A stretch of DNA of 37,714 bases, taken from positions 1 to 37,714 of the forward strand of contig CALBRY010000321.1 of NCBI GenBank assembly GCA_937927665.1. Reading direction: 5' to 3'. The position numbers were made by a program, and so were the translations under genes. The DNA is from an uncultured Chloroflexota bacterium. Lineage in GTDB: Bacteria; Chloroflexota; Anaerolineae; Aggregatilineales; Phototrophicaceae. Positions within the stretch are counted from its first letter, which is position 1. Each line of letters opens with the position of its first letter. Shown in pieces: positions 1 through 7,400 of this stretch. The notes beneath the pieces are model-generated. The model was given only the letters and a program-made list of their open reading frames with translations, was not told the origin of the DNA and made no database searches.

Positions 1-128
1 CCGCAGAGTACGGAGAGAGCGCAGAGAGCTGTGTCCTTTATGTGTAGGATTCTCATTGAGCAGTCTCTGGCGGGGTTGATGGGGCTTATGGTTCAATGGT
101 CATATCGTCTGCCTTTGAGTTTTAGCGG

Positions 129-1532
129 ATGCCTATGACCTCTACCCATGCCATTATCATCGGGGGGAGTGTGGCGGGTTTAACTGCCGCCCGCACCCTC
201 AGCGATCATTTCGACCGGGTTACGCTGATCGAGCGTGATACCTTTCCCGAAGAAATCGCGCCGCGCCCCGGCGTGCCGCAGAGCCGTCAGCCGCATGTGC
301 TGCTGCTGCGCGGCATGAATATCCTGAATGATTTATTCCCCGGTTTTCTCGATGAGTTGATCGCGGCAGGCGCGGTCAAGATCGAGATCGGCTACCGTGC
401 GGATTTCATCGGGCGGGATGGTCGCCGTCTGCCGTCGATCCGCACGGGATTGTATACGGCGTCGTGTACACGCCCATTTCTTGAATGGCATCTCCGCCAG
501 CGCGTCAAGCAGATTCCGAACCTGACGATCATCGAAAATCATGTCGTGACAGACCTGATCGCCGCGCCGGATAAAGCGCGGATCACCGGGGTGCGTGCCG
601 AGGCGAAAAAGACGCATGAAACCGTCGAACTCAGCGCCGATTTGATCGTTGATGCCAGCGGGCGCGGTTCCGGGGTGGTCGAATGGTTGAAAACACTTGG
701 ATACGATGCGCCGTCTGAAACGTACATGACCGCGCATTGGGGATACGCCGCCCGTCTGTACCAGATTCCGGAGACGTTCAGCCGTAAGTGGGAAACGTTT
801 GGGCTGCAAAACCCGAAAATCCCCGGCGTTCCGTTTCATGGCGGCGGAATTTTCACCGTCGAAGGCGACCGCTGGATCGTCATCTTATCGGGCAGTGGGA
901 AAAATTACCCGCCGACTGATCCTGAAGCGTATGACGCCTTCATTCAGAAAATCCCGTCGCCTGATTTCTGGGAGAATGTTAAGGACGCGCAGCCGCTTTC
1001 ACCGATTTATGGCTATCGCAATCTCGATAACCGCCGCCGACATTTTGAGAAGCTCGATCGGCTGCCGGAGCATTTCGTCGTTGTTGGTGATGCGGCGTGC
1101 GGGTTTAACCCGATCTACGGGCAGGGGATGACCGTCGCGGCGATGGAAGCCGAAGCGCTGGCAAAGCTGATCGGCACGTATGCGGATAAGCACCAGTTTG
1201 CCGGACTTGCGAAGCGGTGGGCAAAAGAACAGGCAAAACTGCTGACTCAGCCGTGGGCGATCACCCTCGGCGCGGATGCGACCCATATCGAGTCGCAGCC
1301 GAAAACAAATTTTGCTGCACGGCTGTCTGCGCGTTACCTGACGGAATTTAACAGCGCCATGCAAGAAGACCCGGTGGTGATGCGAACCTTCTTGATGATT
1401 CTGCATCTGGTCGCACCGCTGACTGACATGATGAAGCCGGGGATCATCGTTCGTGTCCTTCGTCATGCGTGGAAGTATCGCAGCCAATCCACTGAACGTG
1501 TTAATCCCGCACCGGAAACCGCAGCCGTGTAA
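129..1532 (+). CDS. FAD-dependent oxidoreductase (monooxygenase/epoxidase-like)
   Basis: A 467-residue flavoprotein of the PHBH-like NAD(P)/FAD monooxygenase superfamily. The N-terminus carries the dinucleotide-binding beta-alpha-beta fold with GGSVAG at residues 12-17 and an acidic residue closing the second strand (LIERD). The second FAD motif, GDAACGFNPIYGQGM, lies near residue 320 and binds the ribityl/pyrophosphate part. This GFNPIYGQGM wording is typical of the branch that includes polyether epoxidases such as LasC and other 2-polyprenyl-6-methoxyphenol-hydroxylase-like enzymes. The substrate cannot be read from sequence. There are two in-frame ATGs (129 and 135) and no strong Shine-Dalgarno before either, so the exact start is uncertain. 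It converges with the MFS gene and the two share a hairpin at their 3' ends. No neighbour suggests a pathway. Confidence 0.85.
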   Translation: MPMTSTHAIIIGGSVAGLTAARTLSDHFDRVTLIERDTFPEEIAPRPGVPQSRQPHVLLLRGMNILNDLFPGFLDELIAAGAVKIEIGYRADFIGRDGRRLPSIRTGLYTASCTRPFLEWHLRQRVKQIPNLTIIENHVVTDLIAAPDKARITGVRAEAKKTHETVELSADLIVDASGRGSGVVEWLKTLGYDAPSETYMTAHWGYAARLYQIPETFSRKWETFGLQNPKIPGVPFHGGGIFTVEGDRWIVILSGSGKNYPPTDPEAYDAFIQKIPSPDFWENVKDAQPLSPIYGYRNLDNRRRHFEKLDRLPEHFVVVGDAACGFNPIYGQGMTVAAMEAEALAKLIGTYADKHQFAGLAKRWAKEQAKLLTQPWAITLGADATHIESQPKTNFAARLSARYLTEFNSAMQEDPVVMRTFLMILHLVAPLTDMMKPGIIVRVLRHAWKYRSQSTERVNPAPETAAV

Positions 1533-1535
1533 CCT

Positions 1536-1569
1536 CCAGCGTATAGGTGCGTTTGCGCCTATACGCTGG
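1536..1569. terminator. Bidirectional hairpin between convergent genes
   Basis: A perfect inverted repeat CCAGCGTATAGG / CCTATACGCTGG, extended inward by TGC/GCG (one G-U pair) with a GTTT loop. It covers the gap between the oxidoreductase and the MFS gene and includes the last codons of the MFS gene. There is no clear T-run on either side, so termination is inferred from position and stem strength. Confidence 0.55.
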
Positions 1570-2713
1570 TACTTTCCAAACGATTAAGCCCGGCGAGGCG
1601 CGAATCCCGTGCCAGAAGCATCGCCAACCCGACCAATCCGATCCCTGCAATCAAGGTGATGATGAATCCGCCATCGACACCGCGCCCAACCTGTCCTTGA
1701 ATAAAGGGTAATGTGCCGACGCCGATATTCCCCATCGCCAGCAAAGTCCCGGATAACCGACCAGCCGCATACGGGAAACGCCGCCCCACCATCGCCAGCG
1801 CCGATGAGAAGATCGGTCCGGCAAATAAGCCGAACATCGCCACCGAAATCATGCTGATGAGCGGATTGGTGGCAAACACGAGTAGGAGTGCAACTGTCAG
1901 CGAAAGCAGCGCTGATGCACCGATCAGAATATGCTCATCGCGTACCCGCTGCGTGAGCGGGATCCCGATCAACCGACCGATTAGCATGCCGATCCAAAAC
2001 AGAGAAACTGCGCGTGCCGCTTCCTGCACGGGCAGACCCGCCACGTTATACATCTGCGTGTAAATCCAGCTTGTGAAGCCGATTTCCGCGCCTGTGTAGA
2101 CCATAAAGAATGCCGCGAACAGAAGAACAGGCGTCATCGGGATTCGTGTATCCACCCCATCCGCATGTGAGAACGGCGCGGGCGGCATGATGTTGACGAC
2201 AAACATGAGCGGCAGCATCAAAAACGCGGCGGCGGCAAACAAAATATATGCGGTCGCTACGTCAGCGCGCACGAGAATCGCTGTCGTGATCTCCGGTCCC
2301 AAAATGCCGCCGATCGCGAAACACACACTGAGCGCATTCAATGCAGGTGAGCTGTTCGGCGCACTCATCCTCACGACGAGGACGTTTCCACACACGAGCA
2401 TCGCGCCGAATCCGAATCCGTATAACGTCATCGCAAGCAGCGCCCACCCTGAAGTTGTTGCAGCACTTACGATCAGCGCGCCGACACCGAGTAAGAACAA
2501 GCCCAACCAAGCAACCGCACGGGCGTTTACCCGGTCAAGCAGCCGACCGATAAAATAGGTTCCGGTAGTCGTCCCCACGGTGAACAGTGTGATGAAGATG
2601 CCGCCTTGATCCGGCGCGATTCCGAATCGCTCGATCAAGAATGCGAGGGCTGTTCCCTGCAAACCAGCGGCGATTCCCAATAGAATAAATCCAGCGAAAA
2701 AGATCAGTATCAA
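1559..2713 (-). CDS. MFS transporter, second gene of the lysC operon
   Basis: A 384-residue polytopic membrane protein with about 12 hydrophobic segments and the Major Facilitator signature between TM2 and TM3 (GRLLDRVNARAVAW, a form of the GxLaDrxGrr loop motif). Overall look is that of the FucP/YfkF-like MFS_1 branch, whose substrates range from sugars to drugs and amino acids. The start is a TTG at 2711-2713, preceded by AAGG at a workable distance. It begins 14 nt after the lysC stop and no terminator lies between, so it should be co-transcribed with lysC and fall under the same leader attenuator. That context suggests, but does not show, a role in moving an aspartate-family amino acid or a precursor across the inner membrane. 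Confidence 0.88.
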   Translation of the reverse strand: MILIFFAGFILLGIAAGLQGTALAFLIERFGIAPDQGGIFITLFTVGTTTGTYFIGRLLDRVNARAVAWLGLFLLGVGALIVSAATTSGWALLAMTLYGFGFGAMLVCGNVLVVRMSAPNSSPALNALSVCFAIGGILGPEITTAILVRADVATAYILFAAAAFLMLPLMFVVNIMPPAPFSHADGVDTRIPMTPVLLFAAFFMVYTGAEIGFTSWIYTQMYNVAGLPVQEAARAVSLFWIGMLIGRLIGIPLTQRVRDEHILIGASALLSLTVALLLVFATNPLISMISVAMFGLFAGPIFSSALAMVGRRFPYAAGRLSGTLLAMGNIGVGTLPFIQGQVGRGVDGGFIITLIAGIGLVGLAMLLARDSRLAGLNRLESTSV

Positions 2714-2727
2714 CGAGCAACCTTAAA

Positions 2728-4143
2728 CTAAACCGACACTGATTCTAGCGCGAGATCGTGAAGCGCGACGACAGCCCGGTTCAAATTGGACTCATCAACT
2801 ACGAACGAAATACTACATTCGCTTGCGCCCTGTGCAATCGAAATCACATTGATCTGGGTATTTCCCATCGTGGTGAACACCCGACCTGCGACGCCAAATG
2901 TGCCGCGCATCCCAGCGCCGACCACTGTCACAATGGCGATCGATTCCATCACTTCGACCTCATCCACATCTTGGCGTTCGATTTCCTTCGCCAGTTCGGT
3001 TTCGATCGCGTATTTCGCCACATCGGCTTTATCAACGGTGACGAGAAAACAGAAACTCTGCTCACTGCTCGCCTGTGAGATCATCAGGATGTTTGCACCT
3101 GCGCGGGCGGTTGCAAGAAATGTCCGTCCGGCGATGCCCGGTACGCCGATCATCCCTTTGCCGCTCACGGTGAGCAAGCTCACACTACGGATGCTCGTCA
3201 CTGCTTTGATCACTGTCTGACTGGGCTGGCTGTCAGGACCGATCAACGTGCCGGGATGCGACGGATTAAATGTGTTCCGTACACGCATCGGGATCCCCTT
3301 GTTGAGAATCGGCTGCACTGTTTTAGGATGCAGGACTTTCGCACCGTAAAACGCAAGCTCACCTACTTCTTGATAGGACACATACGGCAGCACACGTGCG
3401 CGTTTATCGATGCGTGGATCGGTCGTCATCACGCCGTCAACATCCGTCCAGATGATCAATTCGGCGCTCTCGGTTGCCGCCGCAAAAATCGCGCCGGAAT
3501 AATCACTGCCGCCGCGTCCGAGTGTCGTCCAATGTCCATCGCTGGTTGCGCCAATGAAGCCCGTCAGCACCGGAACAACCCCTTTTTCGATGTGGGGGAG
3601 GAGTTGATTGCGAATGCGTGCGTCGGTTTCATCAAACAGGGGAACAGCACTTCCAAAACGTTCATCGGTGACGATGAACTGACTGGCATCGAACGCCAGT
3701 GCGTTGACACCGTGATGTCTCAGCGCGGCTGCGACAAGCCGAGCGGACAGCCGTTCACCAAAAGCGATCACCGCGTCGTTGATGCGCGGAGTCGCTTCGC
3801 CGAGTACGTTGACGGCTTGACATAACTCAACATGCTGGCGCAGCAGATTTTCGACATCCTGAATTGCCTGATCACGATTGCGTCCTGCTGTCGTCAGGAT
3901 GTTGATCGCCTCAATATGACGGTCACGCAGTTTGTTGTTGCAGGACAGGTATCCCCAACGGCTGCCCGATGCCGCATCCTTGACCGATCCGATCAGCGCG
4001 TCAGTAACGCCGCTCATTGCACTGACCACGACAATGATCTGATTCCCCTCCGCGAGCGAGGTTTCCACGATTCCGATCAAGTTGCTGATGGCTTCTGGAC
4101 TGCCAACAGACGTACCGCCAAATTTCATCGTAACGAGTGCCAT
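2728..4143 (-). CDS. lysC: Aspartate kinase (aspartokinase)
   Basis: Catalyses ATP-dependent phosphorylation of L-aspartate, the committed step to Lys, Met, Thr and Ile. The 471-residue product opens with the kinase motif KFGGTSVGS (residues 7-15) and has the amino-acid-kinase core TTLGRGGSDYSGA near residues 205-217. Two ACT regulatory domains follow, from about 321 (LLTVSGKGMIGVPGIAGR) and about 400 (IAIVTVVGAGMRGTFGVAGR). The layout matches the single-function, roughly 450-470-residue class rather than a fusion with homoserine dehydrogenase. The reading frame is open further upstream, but the ATG at 4143 has the strong ribosome site GAGGAGAGG 6-7 nt before it and gives the family N-terminus; the upstream extension would translate the terminator hairpin. 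The gene is preceded by a leader ORF and an intrinsic terminator, and followed by an MFS gene. The ACT domains imply allosteric feedback in addition to attenuation. The symbol lysC is used in the general sense; effector specificity is not known. Confidence 0.96.
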   Translation of the reverse strand: MALVTMKFGGTSVGSPEAISNLIGIVETSLAEGNQIIVVVSAMSGVTDALIGSVKDAASGSRWGYLSCNNKLRDRHIEAINILTTAGRNRDQAIQDVENLLRQHVELCQAVNVLGEATPRINDAVIAFGERLSARLVAAALRHHGVNALAFDASQFIVTDERFGSAVPLFDETDARIRNQLLPHIEKGVVPVLTGFIGATSDGHWTTLGRGGSDYSGAIFAAATESAELIIWTDVDGVMTTDPRIDKRARVLPYVSYQEVGELAFYGAKVLHPKTVQPILNKGIPMRVRNTFNPSHPGTLIGPDSQPSQTVIKAVTSIRSVSLLTVSGKGMIGVPGIAGRTFLATARAGANILMISQASSEQSFCFLVTVDKADVAKYAIETELAKEIERQDVDEVEVMESIAIVTVVGAGMRGTFGVAGRVFTTMGNTQINVISIAQGASECSISFVVDESNLNRAVVALHDLALESVSV

Positions 4144-4161
4144 GGGTTTCCTCTCCTCAAC

Positions 4162-4193
4162 AAAAAAAGCGTGTGGGGGTTCCCACACGCTTT
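4162..4193 (-). terminator. Attenuator terminator in the lysC leader
   Basis: On the minus strand a perfect 12-bp stem, AAAGCGTGTGGG / CCCACACGCTTT, with an AACC tetraloop is followed by T-tract 4168-4162 (seven Ts, three of them in the stem). It sits 18 nt upstream of the lysC ATG and directly before its ribosome site, downstream of the leader ORF. Since the only gene upstream in this direction is the 28-codon leader, its logical use is premature termination of lysC transcription. A possible competing pairing: leader segment 4260-4254 (TTCCCAT) can pair with 4186-4180 (GTGGGAA), and 4235-4230 (CCGCGC) with 4188-4183 (GTGTGG, two G-U pairs); either would break the stem. Confidence 0.88.
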
Positions 4194-4220
4194 CGTATCC
4201 GGTTGCGTACTGCTTCAGGC

Positions 4221-4307
4221 TTACGACATGCGCGGCTTACCCGCCATCACTGGATGGGAAGTCATAGTGCACATGCCGGTAGTTGTGAAGTAGTAGGTCA
4301 TCATCAT
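4221..4307 (-). CDS. Thr/Met-rich leader peptide of the lysC attenuator
   Basis: A 28-codon ORF (ATG 4307 to TAA 4221). The first 17 residues read MMMTYYFTTTGMCTMTS, and Met recurs at 21 and 27. In total there are 7 Met and 6 Thr in 28 codons, against roughly 1 Met and 1-2 Thr expected for an average protein; three Thr codons are consecutive (ACA ACT ACC, 4286-4278). The ORF starts 8 nt after a -10 box, so the transcript would be leaderless; there is no Shine-Dalgarno. It ends 27 nt before the terminator stem. The arrangement promoter, regulatory-codon ORF, terminator, biosynthetic gene is the same as in the enterobacterial thr operon (thrL). I infer that shortage of charged tRNA-Thr or tRNA-Met stalls the ribosome and allows read-through into lysC and the transporter. 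It is too short to be found by standard gene callers. Confidence 0.8.
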   Translation of the reverse strand: MMMTYYFTTTGMCTMTSHPVMAGKPRMS

Positions 4308-4314
4308 GGTAACG

Positions 4315-4343
4315 AGAATAACGCGGCAAAACGAGCGTGTCAA
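4315..4343 (-). promoter_or_regulatory. Promoter of the lysC leader transcript
   Basis: TTGACA (4343-4338, perfect -35), 17-nt spacer, TATTCT (4320-4315, 4 of 6 to TATAAT). Transcription would be expected to start about 7-8 nt downstream, at 4308-4307, which is the A of the leader ATG. Confidence 0.75.
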
Positions 4344-4417
4344 GCATGTGGTCTGATCACCTGCTGCACGGAGGATCGCCGTATAACAAACCACAGCATT
4401 TCACATTAAACTAGTGA

Positions 4418-4434
4418 TCAAGCGTTCAGCTTGA
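4418..4434. repeat. Small inverted repeat upstream of the macroglobulin gene
   Basis: TCAAGC-GTTCA-GCTTGA, a perfect 6-bp inverted repeat centred 41 nt before the likely GTG start of the macroglobulin gene. It could be an operator half-site pair or chance. No convincing plus-strand promoter was found around it; a TATAAC hexamer at 4382-4387 lacks a partner -35. Confidence 0.25.
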
Positions 4435-4466
4435 CTTCTCACAATACCTCCCTGAAAGGGTTTCTT

Positions 4467-7400
4467 GTGATCAAAAAAGTCATTTTTCCACTGTTGTGTC
4501 TGTTTGTGATCGCCGTTTCTGGCGTTACAGCACAGGAGATATCTCCTCCGCCGCAAGTAATCGACATTTATCCGATCCCCGGTGTTGAGCTTTCGCCGAC
4601 GGATCCGCTGCAAATCGCATTTGATCAGCCGATGGACTCTGCCAGCGTACAAGCGGCATTCACGGTCGATCCGGCGGTCGAAGGTGTATTTGCATGGAAT
4701 AACCCATCCCTGCTCACGTTTGTGCCGCAGCGCGGGTGGGCGCGGGATACCCGCTACACAATCACGATCGGTGGTTCAGCGGCGGCACAAACTGGTACGC
4801 CATTCAGTGAACCGTACGTGTTTGAGGTGCAAACGGTGCGACCACCGCGTGTCACATCGGTTGTTCCCGAACCGGATAGTGATGCCGCTGCGGCAAATGC
4901 GCGCATCGTCGTGAGTTTCGATCGACCGATTGCGCCGCTCACCACGACGGGCGATCTGGCGGCATATCCTTCGCCGATCGTGATTTCACCGCCGCTCGAT
5001 GGTGTCGGTGAGTGGATCAATGCGTCAATTTACAGCTTTACGCCGAGCGGCTATTACCCGGGCGGTGCTGATGTCACAGTAACGGTTCCCGCCGGATTTA
5101 CTGCGGCGGACGGTTCAGCCACGGCTGAGGATTTCACATGGGTGTTTACTACTCTGCCACCGCAGATGGTCAGCACGAATCCAGCCAATAATGACACTGA
5201 AGTTCCGCTCAATGGTGGAATCCAGATCATTTTCAGTCAGTCGATGGATCGCGCGAGTGTAGAGTCGAATTTTCAACTCTATAACGGCGAAACGTATCTT
5301 CCGGTTAACTTCGTGTGGAGTGATGACAGCACGGAAGTGATCGCACAACCGGTCAACCTGCTGACGCTTGAAACAGAATACCGCGTCACGATTTCGCAGA
5401 GCGCGTTCGGCGCGGACGGCGGAAGTAGGATCGAGGAGCCGATCGCGTTTAGCTTTAGAACGCTTCCGTATCCGGCTGTTCAGGAAACCGATCCTTTTGA
5501 TGGACAGACGCTTCAGTATTTGCTTTACAGCGCGCGCATCACTTTTAACACCGATATGAATTGGGAGACGCTTCGTGATCGAATCGTCATCAGTCCGCAA
5601 AACGTAGGATGGTATCCACAGACATACGAAAGCGATCTGCGTACTGTCTGGTTGCAGTTTGAAAACCCACCGACGGATACGGATTTTCAGATCACCGTGC
5701 TGGCGGGGGTTGAAGATATCTATGGCAATCCAACGCTGAGCGACAAGGTGTTCAGCTTCCGCACGATGTCATCCGGCGGAAACACCGTTTACCCGATCAT
5801 CAACGGCAATTTCGTCATGACGAGTGCTTACAACCCGGATACGTTTTTCCGGTTGATGGCATCGGGCACATCGCATGTCGATTTCAACCTCTACGACATC
5901 AACATGACCGACTTGAGCGACGAAATACTCGGTCAGTATGATGATTTTCTGTACATGCAGTCACGCGGTGGGAATTACGGGTTGAGCGGGAATTTGCCGC
6001 CGTTTATGGAGATGCTTTTCCCGCTGCGTTCGTGGTCATCTGTATTTGAGGTCGGTGATACGCAAACCGCGGTTTATGTTCCGCTGAGTTCGGACAACGG
6101 CGGTCAGCTTGCGCCGGGGTTGTACTGGTTAGGCTTGAATGCTGATGTTGGCGCGGGTGCGAATATGTACGGCGCGAGCGAAACTAATACCTATCAAATG
6201 GCGCTCGCCGTTACCACCGCGAATATCACAGTCAAGCGCACCGCAAGCGAAACCTTCATCTGGGTGACAGACCTGCAAAGCGGTGCGGTTGTCCCGAATG
6301 CTGCGGTTCAAATCCTCCAAGACGGAGTGATTCTCGCCAGCGGTGTCACTGATTCGAACGGTATATTCCGCGCTCCTGTTGTTCTGGAACAAAGCGAAGC
6401 CGAAAACGAACATGTCTTTGTGGAAGTGACAGGCGACGGCGTTTATGGCGCGTGGTACAGCAACAGTGAGAGCGATCTACCGACCGGACGCGCTTATCTG
6501 TATACCGATCGCCCGGTTTATCGCCCCGGTGAAACCATTTACTATCGCGGCGTGCTCCGTGACCGCCGTGATATGGACTTCAGCGTGCCGGATCAAGCGA
6601 CGGCACATCTTGAACTGCGCCCCGTCTACGATTCGACCGTTCTTTGGGAAGCGGATGTCGATATTACCGCATTCGGGACATTCAGCGGATCGTTCACCGT
6701 GCCGCCGGATGCGCCGATCGGTCTGCTGAAATTGTATGTGGACTTTGGCGACTCGGTTTCCTATCAATTCGGTTATGTCGGCTCGGATTATGAGGCGGAA
6801 AACGCCACATCGGTAACGTTCCGTATCGCGGAATTCCGTGTCCCTGAATTTGAGGTACAGGTGACGCCGCAAACGGATTCGATTATTCAAGGTGATACGC
6901 TGACCGCCGTCGTCAATGCGTCGTATTACAGCGGTGGGGCGCTTGGCGATTCGCCTGTTGAGTGGAACGTTATTGCGGATATGGCATCTTTCGATTATCA
7001 GGGCAGCGGCAGATGGGATTTCACCCCTGAATTCACCTATCAAGATGCGTTCTATTCTCAGCAGCTTCTCCCCGAAGGTGGCGGCGGCAGACAATCCACC
7101 GATGCGGGAGGAAATGCCATTCTCGAAACGGTGAGCACTGTCGCACCTTCGCCCCGCCCGATGATTATCACGATTGAGGGAACGATCACGGATCAATCGG
7201 GGCAGGCGATCAGCGGACGCGCCGAAGTATTCGCCCATGTCGCGGATGCGTATGTCGGCTTGCGGACGGAAGGCTATGTTTATCCGGAAGATCAACCCGT
7301 GAATGTTGATCTGCTTGCGGTGACGCCGGACAGCGCGGTGATCCCGAACGCGCAGATCACGTATGAAATCGAACTGATCCGCTGGGTACGCCAAGAAGCT

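Noticed and set aside
1..128. Purine-rich GAGAGC/CAGAG repeats at the left end as a regulatory array
   Set aside because: Only short, irregular repeats; no promoter boxes that fit the first gene and nothing that can be supported.
2758..4293. Several plus-strand frames opposite lysC and its leader
   Set aside because: Antisense shadows; they run through the terminator and leader and show no family motifs.
4144..4466. Lysine riboswitch or T-box upstream of lysC
   Set aside because: I looked for the multi-helix lysine aptamer and for the T-box AGGGTGGNACCGCG element; neither is present. The Thr/Met-rich ORF plus terminator explains the region better.
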